Counted from the first letter of the stretch, positions 1 through 13,254 are shown. The stretch: DNA of 64,000 bases from Whitmania pigra (GCA_021613335.1 JAJTWR010000278.1:2179501-2243500); one strand, 5' to 3'. Notes: generated by a model not told the origin, from the sequence alone. Numbers and translations are program-made.

Positions 1-1404
1 GCTATTAGAAAGTGCGAATCAGTATTTGTGATTTGTGAGGTTTCAGCCAATGATTCCTCTAAACAAATCCAATAGAAACTGCAGAGCTCGCTGTCAGTTA
101 TCGATTTCTGTTGTTTACACGTATGGTCAGTCATTGAAAAAATTGATTTTTCATTTAAGCGAATTCTCAGAGATGTTATTAGGATCGAATCTGCTTTTAG
201 CTTAGTTGTCCAATCTTAGCGATCTTTATTCAGAAACCGAACTCTTTAAAAGTAATGGAGCCGCCATCAAATAGCGAAAGAATGCGGCATTAACATTTTT
301 GGAACTACTACAAAGACACTATAATTCTATGCGATATTTCATATTATGAGAAGCACTTTGGCAATAAAATATGCTCGACCAATAAGTTTGGAAAATTGAG
401 TACTGAGACCACGTAAACGCTCGAGACAGAATCCCCCAGATATTTTGTTCTAGCCGACGATGCAGAGACTTGTCAGCTCCTCCACCTTTTTCCACCTAAC
501 CTGACGTTCTACATATTCAATAATAATTACTTAATAAATGTTAAAGCAAAACACAAAACAACTTGGAAAACAGATATCAAAATGTTTACAAATAATAAAC
601 ATTAAAAACTTCTGGAGTTGTAAAAATCGATTTTAATATTTTATTATTCAAAATTATCGACTTACATCCTTTTTTAATAACATAATTTATTTTCAGATAG
701 CAGAAATTTCAAGTTTATTAACTGCCTTAAATTTAAAAATTTGCGCGATTTAAAATTTTTCTCGCACGAAAATTCAACTTCTGCTTCTTGGCGCTCGCCG
801 CATATTTTAAACGGTCAGCAACTCTTTGGGTGGTCTTTTATCGACCGGGTTTTGGTGAAAAGTTTGATTTTGTTATTAAATGTCATTAGATATAACATCG
901 GGCTTCAAGCAGATGCCAGGTATAGTTTAATAACTTGAAAACATTAATTTATACAATGTTTATTATTTTATTTGCTTGCCATTTTAAGAACATTTTTGTT
1001 ATGATGTTGCTTCTAAAAACATAGTTGTTACGAATATGAAGTGGTTACATAGCAGTTAATGATAACTTGTTCATTAAGTGGTTATTACGATATTGATTAT
1101 TAACAAAATATTGCTGCAGGCAATCTGCTGGTATTGTTTGTATTTTTTGTAATTTGATCAGAATGACGGATTCTGTTGGTTATTAATTTTAATAAATAAG
1201 CTAAGTTAGTGATTAACTATTATACATTTAAGCCGATGCTTGTCCATTTTTTGAGATTTATGATGCTTCAAGAATTTACAACTTTTATTTTTTAGTAATT
1301 TGTAGAAAGCTGCAAAAGAAAACTTATTATTAAACAAAATTGTTTTAATCTTATAAATAAATCAATATATATATATATATGTTTATTTTAACGCGCTCAA
1401 TTAC
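1..1404. other. no gene recognised; upstream of zinc-finger gene
   Basis: AT-rich sequence with no open frame of convincing codon content on either strand. It probably holds the promoter and 5' untranslated sequence of the zinc-finger gene that follows. An (AT)n run lies at about 1364-1380, just before the first coding exon. The reading frame stays open a short way upstream of the chosen ATG, so an additional 5' exon cannot be excluded. Confidence 0.4.
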
Positions 1405-4400
1405 ATGCCTTACATGTTTTATAACTCAGAATATGATTTCCGCCTCACGAAGATAAAAGAGGAGCCAAAGGACTCTGGCTACGATGTTGGGAAAACACTT
1501 CTGCTTACAGACCTCGATGGCCAGCTGCAAATAAAACAGGAGCCTATTGATATGACAGCTAGAAATAGTACGTTTTATAGTAAAAGTATTGTTTTTTTGT
1601 GTTATCAGTTGGTACAGGAATGGATGACTTACGTATTGAGATGCTTTTAGATGCTTCAGTAGACCAGAATATTTTCTCGAAAAGTGTTGAATTGAAGCTC
1701 AGGAGAACAAGCAGAAAGTCAAACAACATCCTCGTGTCTCGTAACGCCAATGAATCGTTAGCCAGGGAAGCACGAGAAAATACCGTAAGGAATTACTGGG
1801 CTACAAAATAATTAATAAGACTGGATAGATACATTAAATACATTAAAAATAAATTTAATAAAAACCACCCTATGATATTAGTAATATAATAATGATAGCG
1901 GCTATATTAATAATGTTAAAGAAATTTTATTATTCATTTAACTAATGGCTTGACTGCATTCAGGTCAAGAAGACACGCACATTGGATGAGATTGCCAGCA
2001 TGAACGGCAAGCAACTCGTTGATAACTTTTCAGAACTGTCCTCCAACGAGATGACAAAGTACTTTGCCTACACATGCTGTCTCATGCCGGACATTTGCAG
2101 CAACTTCTTCACAAGCTTCGGCAGTGAAAACGATGCGAGGAACAAGATGCAAAAGCACCTCGCACAACACGTCAAGGATCTTGTTGCATCCAAAATGAGT
2201 GGGTTTTAAGCTTACACACTTTACGATAGAACATTATTTTGCATTTGTCGATGAGATATTACATATTATTAAACATTTATGGAATCTTATAATGAGGTGT
2301 AAAATATCAATTCCAAATGTAAATTAATTGAAGTTGTGGTCGTGAGGTTGCATCAATTCGGAGCAATAAAATTCTAGCTAAAAATTGTCGGTGGTAATTG
2401 AGTGATGTAATATTATGACGATGACATGTAATGACGTAATGTGGTTTTGTTTGCAGGAGACAAATCATTTTCATTCACAGCCGAAGCTGTTGTTAACACG
2501 GCAATGGTTGAAGGTGAGATTTTTTTCAGATTTACATTTCCACAACTGATAGGATTGTTATAATAATGTTAATAATAAATGAGCTCATAATAACGCTTGG
2601 TAGCACCTTCATATTGATAAATAATTATGTTTCCGACAATTTCCAGTTTCAACAAAAAAGCATAGTCGGCCCCGCCAATCCTCCATAGGTCCACCAAAAA
2701 AAATTGGCAGATTTGTTGAGTCTTTCTCGGGTATACCAAATACAACATCGGATATACCAAATACAACATCGAATATACCACATGCAACAGCGTCTGCAGA
2801 TGCACCGTTTACTGATAAACTATTTACGGGCGTTCCGTATATAAATATTTTACCTATAGATACCCAAGATTATGATCAACCCTTAGACCTACGAACCACG
2901 TTTCGGTCACAAGAATTGGGAGACATTATATATTTTCAAGAGGAAATGCTCGATGTGGGGTACAGTGTTGAAGTAGATGACTCTGAGAAGTCAGAGAGGG
3001 ATGATTCATTTTACTTGTCAGATGAGGCGTCTGCTTTGGTCATTCACGAAGATGAAGAAAATGCAGAAGATGATACTTGGTGTATTCACAATAATAAAAG
3101 TTCTCTCGATGACGACGACGAAGAATGGACGTTTCAGAGAAAGCCAGCCAAGAGGAATAGAGAAGGCAAAGCACTCCTGAAGTCTACAAATGCGTCTTCT
3201 TCCAATTCATCCTATATTTCCTCTTCTTACAACATAGACGCTCTTACTGTTGGCATCAACAATGTATGGCTCTTGGATCATAACTATGGAGCGCGACACC
3301 AAAACCAGACAAGAGGAGAAAGTCAGACAATTGAAAATATTAGGGAAGACGGTCTTCCTTTTTCAAGTTTTGATCAAGGAACTACCGACAGGATTACAGA
3401 TAACAACGTAAGTATCACTTTCCTGATGTTATTCATCTTCAGTCTGTTTCCAGAGTGTTTCACTCCAACAGACTCCGACAATGCACTTTTCGCTTCCGGC
3501 AGATGAATATGAGATTCCATCGAAGCTCATTATTCCCATTGTAAGAGTAAGCCTCATTTCGGAGTGGTCATCAACAACGCGACTGCTGTTCACTATCGTT
3601 TACGTAGTTTATATCCCTGAAATATGGTGTATCTAGTTTGGCTAGTTATTATTTAAGATAATAATTCGCATATGTGATCACGAAAGTTAATTTTAATCAC
3701 AGCACAAAAATCTTTTAAACAACTTTCAAAAAATATCCTGTTAATTACCATTAGGTACCCATGCCCAACCTGCCAAACTTGATCCATCTTCTGAAAGAGC
3801 CTTTCTCTGAGGTTAGCAGCGACATCGAAGAACCTCCAGCAAAACGACATAAAGGTTAGTTTTGAGATAGATACTACTTTTATCAATTCCTTCATCGCTT
3901 TCCTCCCTTCAAATTCATTCCATTGGTTTCACTCCATTGGTTTTAAAACACGGGCATTGATTCCATCTGCTTGTAACCATTTAAGCACTTTCTATTTTTC
4001 AGGTCTAAACATAAAAACCGAGCACTCAAATTCGACAGAAGACGAAGAAGCACCTCATCCCAATCAAACCGTCGAACCAATTCGACTTGCCTCAGAGGAA
4101 GAAATCAAAGAAATTGAAGCGATGCGAGGTCGCTGGACGAAGGAACACGAGAAGGTGTGAAGACGTTCATCTTTAGTCATTCAAATATCTTATCAATGTT
4201 ACTCATTTTAAATTATTTATGTGCAAGATTGTATTTCTGATCACATGATGGATGGCGTTAAACTAATGACTTGCTTAGCTTAATTAACGCCTTTATTTGA
4301 TTTAACAACATATTAATGAACCGTTATTTTCAGATCCTGGCCAAATATTACATGACAGAACACGAAGAAAATAAAGGCAAGAACAGGAAACAAGGCGGAC

Positions 4401-5342
4401 CGTGGATTTGCAAGATTTGTCCTGACAAGCAATTCACTGCAGGCACCACGTTGAGCTACCACTACAAAAGTCATACTGGTCGGTCAGAAACAAGTTTACT
4501 CGATTAATTAAGTTAATTAAGTTACTGGTTGATTTGCAGGCGAAAAATCTTATCAATGTAATGAATGTTTTAAAACATTCACAAGAAAACACAGTCTCGA
4601 CTATCACTCGATGACGCATACGAAAACAAACAGGTTCAAGTGTCCCTTCTGCGACAGACAATTCAGACATACAAGTCACTACAAAGTTGGTTGATTCCAT
4701 CAAAACCATTTAACCATTCATTTACAAAACCATTGTTATTTGTCGGCTATTTGATATGACTCACTTAATTTTCTCCATCAGAATCACGTGGAACAGCATA
4801 AGGGCGAAGAAACTTTTCAGTGTGACGTCTGCAGCATGACCTTCAAGAGCAGGACGACCTTCAAGCGTCACATGAAGGCCAAGCACAACACCAAACTGTC
4901 TCCAAGCAATAAGGCATCCAGAGTCATGGACTTGAGCACGATAAACGAACTCTATCTCAAGTCTACAAACGCAAACGATACCATCAACAACGAAGAGGAC
5001 TTAAATGTAGAAAAGGTCACTGAGAATATTCCAACGGATACAAGTTCAAAAGTTACTGAGAATGTCTCGATGGACGCAAATGCAATTGGCACACAATCTG
5101 ATTCACAATCTGAAACACTAAATGAACGAGCAGACATTGATCGCCCAACCGGAAACCTTACGAACAGCGGATTGAATTTCATGATTAAAACAGAACCCTT
5201 GGATGATCTTTTGTTCGGATCAGACAATGTAATTGTCATTCAGCCTCTGGATGAGGAAGAAAAACCAGCTCCCAGTAAGAAGCCAAAGTGTAAGGTCAGC
5301 ATTAAGTGGCGTCCGTTGGGGAAAAAATCGAGGCGGAAGTAG
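1405..5342 (+). CDS. C2H2 zinc-finger protein with SUMO-type IKxE motifs, 11 exons
   Basis: Model: exons 1405-1567, 1609-1784, 1964-2198, 2457-2513, 2647-3407, 3472-3540, 3755-3854, 4003-4154, 4334-4478, 4540-4685, 4782-5342. All have GT-AG borders and matching phases, giving 854 aa. Four tandem C2H2 fingers lie at about residues 597-618, 626-646, 654-674 and 682-703, joined by TGEK-like linkers, so nuclear DNA binding is likely. A degenerate finger-like segment (CCLMPDIC, then KHLAQH) is in exon 3. Four IKxE motifs (IKEEP, IKQEP, IKTE, IKTEP) fit the SUMOylation consensus. The middle is acidic and disordered, and the C-terminus is basic (GKKSRRK). The start is uncertain because the frame is open upstream. 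Intron 1 is only 41 nt. I do not recognise the orthologue. An AATAAA sits at 5602-5607. Confidence 0.8.
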
Positions 5343-6761
5343 GTGACAGATCATCAGCATTTCAATTTGTTTTTCGTCGTTTTTAAAAGAGGATTTGTTT
5401 GTAATCTAGAAATCTTGTTATTCCCATATTGATTTATTTATGAAATCTTAAACGTCATTCATTGGACTTGGAGTAACTCGATATTCTCCAATATTTTAAA
5501 AGTCCGTAGAATTGCCATAGTTTTGATAGAATAATTAGTTAATTAATAATATATAATTTGTGATAATTTTTATCGTTACTTCAACGTTAATTGTCGATGG
5601 GAATAAAACCATCATGCATGAACAACTAGTGGCATCGGGTGACATCATGTTATGGGGTGACATATTTTGTGATGTATATTAACATTTATTGCCATATTTG
5701 TGGGTCGCCGCGAACTAACTTACGAACTTTTAGTTTATGGTCTTAAGTTTTCCGCATCGGGGGACACCAATCTTAGTGACTCCGTGGGGGGAAACTTTAA
5801 ACGATGAAAAGTAGTTTAAATAAATTATTTATTTTATATTTAAAATATTGATATATTCCAGTTTGTTTTCTATTGAAGTTCATCCGCGACGCTCAAACTT
5901 AACCATCTGTTTAACCTGAATATTCTTAATTGTATCTAATATATGTCAAATATAGGTTCTATAACCAATTCATATTTGAGTCCAGTATGTCATGCAAATA
6001 TCTTCTCATTTCCAGACGATTACAAATGTTCTTCAGAAATTAAAAAAAAGTCAAATGAAGATAATCCAATAACTATAAGCAATTTCTGGCATTTTAAGCA
6101 TTCTCACTAATTCCTGAGGTTGTCTAAAACAAATTAAAACTTAAATGTGCTGCAATTTCTAACCAGCACAAGAAAATAACCAGATCTTCTTGAAGATAAT
6201 CACAATCATCTTCAACATCAGAAAATGGTTCAGGAGTTTTTGATTGACGACAATAACATACTTTGAATTCAGAGTCTTTTAAGATATGAGTGATCAATCT
6301 TAATAATGGCAAAAGAATATGTACTCAGGATCTTTCGAAAGCAGGAGAATGACAAAGTTCACCCACGTCCATGCCTTACGTCAGAATTCCAAAGGACAAT
6401 TTCGGATGCGTCTTTGATAACGATATATTATACTTTGATATATTTACTCTTGTGTTGAAGTAATTATTCCTCAGAATAGCGTTTCCTTCCTGTGTAGTTT
6501 ATGTCCAAGGACATCATCTCATTTTTTTAATGTGGGAAAACCCTCATACGTCTTGAGACCTTTTTTGCTTTTTAGTCAAAATTCAGGGAGAAGTCTTCGC
6601 ACAATACGAGGAAATGACATTTTATGCATCTAGTTTAAGATCAGAGGGCATTTGACCAGGAGGGGCCCTTCTTATGTCAGTACGGAAAATTATATTTGAT
6701 TTTCGCGCGTCCAGTTATTGCGCGGTGATAGCTTTTGTTTATATCAATTATAACATCGAAC
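5343..6761. other. 3' UTR and intergenic spacer
   Basis: Holds the probable 3' UTR of the zinc-finger gene (AATAAA at 5602-5607) and the promoter side of the next gene. A 62-codon minus-strand open frame at 6124-6312 has no recognisable similarity and is left out. No repeat with clear ends was found. Confidence 0.4.
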
Positions 6762-9700
6762 ATGGCTACTTGGACGCAGTGGTGGAAAGGCATCAAAGGC
6801 GACTTCCTTGGATTTGTTGACGATAGTAATGGGGATGCCGATGTTCTGTGTGAGAAAGTTCTCCAGGATTATATGAGGACGATTACATTTGTGCACTCGT
6901 CATCTGAGAGAGGTGTTTCTGAGTTAATAATGCTTGGTCGTCTTTATGTAAATTTATCATTGTACATTCAAAGATGATGATTTGAAGAAGAAAATCATAT
7001 ATTTCAGTTTGGATATGGATGGGGATAAAGTTGAGTTTGGGGGTGTGCCATTTGCCGAAATTGGCTTGCGAATTTTAAATTGCTTTTGTGGTCCAAAGAA
7101 TACAGAAGCCTTGGTAAAATCTCTTTTGGTTCTATTATTTACAGTATTTTATATTGTGGCTTGCATAATGCAGTTAGTTGACCATTCCTATGCCAATGGT
7201 GGCAAAAGCCACAAGACTAATAAATTAAAATGTCCAGCCTCCATTCGAATAAAGGAGATCTTTTTGTTTCCTCAGTACAAGGTGAGATTCAGTCTATATG
7301 ATAAATCACTCTATAAATATATATTTTCTAACCATAGGTTGATGATATGACCAAAATAAATTTGAAAGCAGCTTCTTCCAAAATTGGACTATCTATACAT
7401 AATAAAGATAGTTCCCAGATAAATTTTACTAAGGCATTTATTATCAGATTGCCTCATCATAGTGGTCATATTCCACACATCTCCAAGGATGTGAGTATAT
7501 TCTAATGGAGCTCTTACACATCTACTTATAATTGTGAAAAAGTCTCTGACAATTGTGGCTTACCACTCTTAGTTGATGATAGTAGTACATTTAAACAGAT
7601 AAATTTTTTTGACTTTATATTGTTTGAACATGAAGTCAAGACATTTGTGTGAATGTTTGATTTATTAGGTTACCAGTGTTCTAGATGCTAGGATAAAGCA
7701 GAAAGTGTTGGACTTAGTGTCTGAAAATGTTACCTCTGCTAAGAAAATTCTCTTTATGATCAGGAGGTTTGTCAGAGAAATCTTTGTTAATGAGCCTCTC
7801 CCTGACAGCAATGACAAGAGGTTCTACCCTTCGATGAAAGACATCACAAGTAAATGCATTAGTTACAAGTTCCAATTATTGAATATCATGTTTTGAAACA
7901 AATCGTGCAGATTTGATGGATGGAGAAGTCGTGAGACTGGATCTTATTGATTGTGAGAAATTTGAGCGTAAAGTTGAAGATTGGCGACAGAATGGTGATG
8001 ACTGCTATTATAGGAAGGAGGACTTTCTTTTTGTTTACCAAAGCTACAAGCAAAAACATTTGCTTAGAAGGTAAATTAATGCAACTTTCCACTTGAGGAA
8101 CATCATGATTTTTGCACATTTGGGTTGTGGGAACTTTTCTTTACAAAAAACTGTTATGTAATTGTTAGAGAGTTTATAAACAACTCTAAGGTATTTGCAA
8201 GTTAATGCAAATATTAATATTGTTGACATTAAAATTTATGTTAAAAATCGCTAGTTTGTGGTGTAACAGTAAAATGTCTTACAAAGGAAAGATTTTACAG
8301 TGATTTTGCATGTTCAAAGCATCTTTATAGTCTAGTTGTATTGTAGTCCAGTTTTGGTGTTAGTGTATATATTAATATTAATTAGTTAGATGTTTTTGAG
8401 CAGATCATATGACAAGAACAGGATAATGTTCCATTTCAGTCATAACAAATGATAAATTTATGGAATTGACCAAGATTTAGTCTAAATTTATTTATAAACA
8501 AAATATTATATGATTCCATTGATGAAATTGAAGTTTTCCAAATGTAGGTATGGAAACAACACTTGCCTCCTTGATGCAACATACAAGACTACCAAGAATG
8601 CTTTGCCCCTTCTTTTCCTCTGTGTGGAAACAAATGCAAAACAGTGTGTTGTGGCAATTTTCTCCATTTTAAAGGAAGATTCTGCATCTGTCCACAAGGC
8701 ACTTGAGGTTGTAAAAGGATGGAATCCTGATTGGTTCCCCCATTCTTTTATGCTGGATGGCTTAGAGGTGGAAAGTTGGACTGTGAAGCAGCTGTTTCCA
8801 GGTAGTTACTTTCCGAATTATTGCATGTTTTGAGGCTTAAAACAATCTATCTTGTTTAGATTGCTTTTTGTACCTCTGCGAATTCCATTGCAAATGGTGC
8901 TGGAAAAAGTGGACTGGTGCTCGCAAGAATGGTGTTGTCAAGCATCGGAGTGAAATTATTGCTCACCTGAATGTTGGTTGCAACTTGCAAATTTGAGTAA
9001 CTTTGGTAAATGGAGGTATTTAGCCATCTAAATTTTGATCTAATAGCGCATTGCGAACTCCACAAATCACAAGGAGTTTTGTTCCAACCGCATGCGGTTG
9101 GTAAATTCTGAATTATACTGTGAGAACATCAACTTTAAAAACTTTGTTAAAGAGCACTGGCTACGAGAAGATTTAATTCCTGTTAGTTTTCAGACTTCAT
9201 AATATAAACATTTGCCCTGATTTTGCACATATTTTTTCTGATAGTCCTGGGTTTTGGCTTTCTGGCCAAAAGATGCCATCAAAATACCTTCCACAAATAA
9301 TTGTATCCAGGCCATTGACAATGTCCTTAGCAAGCACTACCATATGAGGCAGTTATCCAAGTCCTTGATGCCTATCATGACTGCACTAGTTGAAGAGTTC
9401 CTACCTGAACAATGGACTAAGTATTTCATTTGTTTACATATATTCTTTAAAATGTCCATAGAATACGGTTTGTTTAAACATTTTCACTATGTGAAATATT
9501 TCTGTTTATGGCGAGTTCCATTATATGACGATTCATTCACAAGAGTAAATTTTGTGTTGACTTATTGCCTTTGACAATTGCATTCAGGTATGTGAGGGAG
9601 AACGTCCTAATATATTCTGTGGAAGACCCCTCATCACTAATTAAGCGGCCTTTGTGGCTTGTTAAACATCTTGGAAATGAAAGGCAAAAGGCACAGGAGA

Positions 9701-10456
9701 CTGATGACAGCTTCATCAGAGAGGATTCTCAAGGCTTTAGTGTCAAAAGTAGAAATTCTGATGCAGAATATCACGTCAACATTGTTTCTCGACCATTTTG
9801 TGAATGTCCCAGGTTCAGAAGGACATGCCTTCCATGCAAGCATGTGATGGCCGTGTGTGAATGCAAGAGAGGTAATATTTTGTGCGGTCATTTTCTGAGA
9901 TTGTGCAACATTTAGTTCAATGCTACTTCAGGTGGATTTAATTGGGACATGTTCGAAGAGAGCTACAAAAACCACCCATTTTTTGTTGTTGACTTGGAAT
10001 GTATCAAAGAAATTCCAACGGTCCTTTCTGATGGCATTGAAAATGAGACATTCAGCAATCAGGTGAGCAATGGCTGGTTACATTGAGCAATGAAAGGTGA
10101 ATTGCCTCTAATAATTAAATGTTTTTCTGTAGCTTGGAGGGAATGACATTGCTTCATTATCACCTCATCAGAATTCATTTGAAATGCAACACAATGCCAG
10201 CTTTGGAGAAAGTTTTAGAGAAACAATGGTGCAAATAATCAATATGTCTTACTTGATGGAGGTGGATGATACTATCCATCATGAAGCTGAAAGGATGGCA
10301 CAAAAACTGCTGAATTTTATGGTGGAAAACATTGCAGATGAAGAGGCTGCAATCCTAAAGAACCAAGGTAAAACGACAAATTGAGCAATTCTTTATTATT
10401 AATAAACAGTTTCCTTTTTAGGACCTCTGAGAAAGAAAGCCAGAAGGAACCAATGA
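6762..10456 (+). CDS. MULE transposase-derived protein with SWIM zinc finger, 13 exons
   Basis: Exons 6762-6922, 7008-7281, 7338-7490, 7669-7849, 7911-8070, 8548-8801, 8860-8972, 9047-9181, 9245-9420, 9588-9871, 9932-10062, 10133-10367, 10422-10456; 763 aa with no frameshift or internal stop. The MULE-type RNase H fold starts at LLDATYKTT (Asp319). A second Asp is in FMLDG (Asp380). A SWIM finger, C-x-C-x9-C-x-H, is at residues 607-621 (CEC to PCKH). The tail is basic (KKARRN). The architecture matches the large 'calcium-responsive transcription factor-like' MULE family of invertebrates. Where that family usually has TNNxxE, this protein reads TNNCIQ (Gln499), so the third catalytic residue appears lost. 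The first donor (6923, GTTAAT) is the least certain splice, and a 60-nt in-frame intron may lie inside exon 2 (after 7113). No terminal inverted repeats were seen. AATAAA is at 10500-10505, 44 nt past the stop. Confidence 0.78.
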
Positions 10457-11266
10457 GTCAAAATTTCAGACTGGAAAATTAGCACATTACTTATTTGCTA
10501 ATAAATGTTTAGACTTTAATGTGTCTGTCAGCTTTAATTAAAAATTATCTTGATTTTGCCAGCTTTAACCAGATGTCGTTTGGTTGCTTGATTTGTCATT
10601 TCCACATCAAGCGTACATAGGGAAAATTAATTTTTTAAAATGGTTCGTTAATTAGCTTTAAATCTTTTTAAAGTGCTGCGCCGTGCTAAAATTCTGGACC
10701 ACGTTTAGCTGCTCTTTTTTTCTTGACGGAGAATAAAAATTCAGTTTTATTTTAATTATTACAGTTAAACATCCTTGTACTGTTTTGTGGGATCCAATGT
10801 TATCCGATAATACTAGTCGATCGGTGGTTAGTAGTGCTCCACTAGACGACCCAATCCTCTTGTTATCAGGCTCCCTATAGTCATGAATTAATTGGAGTAG
10901 ACAGTAAAAACTCTCCGACAAATAATTAAATTTATTTTAATCATTAAATTAATTAAGCATACTAACCAAAATCAATAAAATAACAAAAAAGTAATTTAGT
11001 TTCTTCAAAAAACTATGCATCTTGCTTATGCTTGTAACTTTCTAATGACAAAATTATTAAATTATTTTTATTAAATATAAATTAAATACATATGTTATTT
11101 TTAATTATTATTCTTAACGTTAAACATAAATTTACAAAGTTAACATTTAAAATATTCAAGGTATTAGATCTATTTACTTTTAGTTGGTGCGTAAGAATTT
11201 CTATGTTATAGTCTAGTAGGGGACTTGCATAACAATCTAAAGGCGTCGCAAAGCCTTAATCAAAAT
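10457..11266. other. 3' UTR and intergenic spacer
   Basis: Contains the polyadenylation signal of the preceding gene (10500-10505) and the upstream region of the ING gene. Very AT-rich between about 10920 and 11180. I see no other element. The ING reading frame is open for 14 codons before the chosen ATG. Confidence 0.4.
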
Positions 11267-13254
11267 ATGTTAGGTTCAAATAGTCAAACATCGACAGTAG
11301 AAACTTTTGCTTCGATATCATATGTCGAAGGATATTTGGAAAATGCCGATTACCTTCCCACAGAATTGCAATATTATATAACTCATTATAGAGAGCTGGC
11401 ATGCCAAATAAAAGGTAATGAAAGTCTATATTTTTTTATTGATTTGCTTATAAAATGAAGTATTTTTCAATTCATCCACAGAAATTTCTGCTGACATAAT
11501 GAAATACAATGAAGCTGTTACGAAGTCGCTCGATGCATCGCAGAAAAAACAGGCCATACTTCAAATTCAGAGATGTCTCATAAAGCAAAACGAACTGGGC
11601 GATCAAAAACTCGATATTTTATCCCTAATGGCTGATCTCATTGAAAATAAAGTCAGAGAACTGGAGACAGATGAACACTTTGGTGAGTGATTTATTGTAT
11701 CAGTTACTGTTCTTTGCATGCCATTCACATGAGACAATGTTGCCTGTTGTTCAAACTCTGAAGAAACTCGTCTATGGCCATATATTATACATCAACAGAT
11801 ATTCCAACTCAGCCAATAAATACGAGTTCATCAAAAGAGGAAGAAGTCATTGCTACAGAAAGCCAGAGCAGATTATCTGCAGATATACCATCCAGTCTAA
11901 ACACACGGTCATCCAACATCCACAACAATAAGGTCGAAGACAAACAAGATAGCAACAAACGCAAACGACACGGTCGGCACAGGTCTTCTACACAGCAAGA
12001 ACAAGTCTGCATCAGAGAGGATGACAAGAAGGTTGGTGTCAAACAGATCACTGACTTTGTAAGATTTTTAACTTAATTGCTTTGCTAATTAATGACCTGC
12101 ACATATTTTGATTTATTAGGTTAACCGCAACATCTTTACATTTTATTGGTAAAACTAAACGTTCAAATGTAATTAAAATATTATGGTAATAAGCATTGTA
12201 ATACTTTCAGCAATTTTGTTTATAATATTCCCATAGGAATATATATCACTTTTTATAAAAAAAAAGAATGCTTAATATTTCGATTAGCAGAGCATTTCTA
12301 CTAATGTTGTTTGTCTTTTGTTATTTCTTCTATTATTTTCATATATAATCTTAATAAAAGTTAATGCTAGACATTACAAAAACTATCTTGTTTTGAAATG
12401 TTACATTATGTAATACATAGTAGTAGAATCAATAGTTGTATTAAATCCACATTATACTGAAGATGCTAATTGGGTGTTACTGAACAGTTTGAGTGCTATT
12501 GTTCACTAATTAAGTTCAATTATTAGGTAATTGCATTAAGGTGGTTATTGCATGCATGTGTTTGAAGTTATTATAATCTTTTAAAATAACAAAATCAAGA
12601 ATAATAACTTATGTAATACATATTGAGTAACAACAGCCATTTTCTTCTCTGGTATTATATTACATGCTCAACATTTAACTTGTTCATACTTATTTTTCTA
12701 GTTACATTTGCTATTTGCACCGAGTCTCTATTATTAATGATATTTCATTTTAATGAATTTTCAATTTACTAAAATAATTTTCTTTCTTTGCATCACTAAA
12801 GGAGGAGGAGGAAAGACCAAAGAAGAAAAAGACAAGGAAGGATAAGGCCAATGAGAGGTTACAAGGTGGTGTGAAAATTATTGGAAATATCGACCCCAAC
12901 GAACCCGTATACTGCAGTTGTCGTGAGGTTAGTAATAATTTTTGGTTGTGATTAATTTAATTATACAATTTTGCAGTCTGATGTTCTTAACCTATTCTAA
13001 TATTTCACTAATATGCATTGTTTCATTTTCTCCAGGTTTCCTATGGAGAGATGATCGGATGTGACAACGATAACTGTCACATAGAATGGTTCCATTTCCG
13101 TTGCGTCGACCTGACCCACAAACCAAAGGGCAAGTGGTTTTGCCCCGATTGCAGGGGCGACCGGCAAAATGTCATGAAAACTGAACTTGTCGAGCAGCAG
13201 AGGAGGGCCAAGAAAAATGCTGCTGTTGCCATAGCAGGATCTTGTGGGGATTGA
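11267..13254 (+). CDS. ING1: ING1/ING2-type inhibitor of growth protein, PHD finger
   Basis: Exons 11267-11414, 11482-11682, 11799-12058, 12802-12927, 13036-13254, all phase-consistent; 317 aa. The N-terminal ING coiled-coil domain spans roughly residues 17-115 ([13 protein letters not shown] near its start, then [14 protein letters not shown]). A disordered middle carries basic nuclear-localisation stretches (KRKRHGRHR and [11 protein letters not shown]). The PHD finger at about 240-284 has the C4HC3 ligands (YCSC, GC, NC, FHFRC, FCPDC) and the SYGEMIGCD and EW aromatic positions that bind trimethylated H3K4 in this family. A basic tail (QQRRAKKN) follows, as in the ING1/ING2 subtype. Known role: targets histone acetylase or deacetylase complexes to active promoters. 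The start is the first ATG in an open frame. It could equally be called ING2, since it looks like the unduplicated ancestor. Confidence 0.93.

Noticed and set aside
741..938. 65-codon plus-strand frame upstream of the zinc-finger gene
   Set aside because: No recognisable similarity, no clear splice connection, and composition like the flanks.
5690..5800. GTGGGTCGCCGCGAAC block resembling sequence near hAT ends
   Set aside because: No matching inverted repeat or transposase piece nearby.
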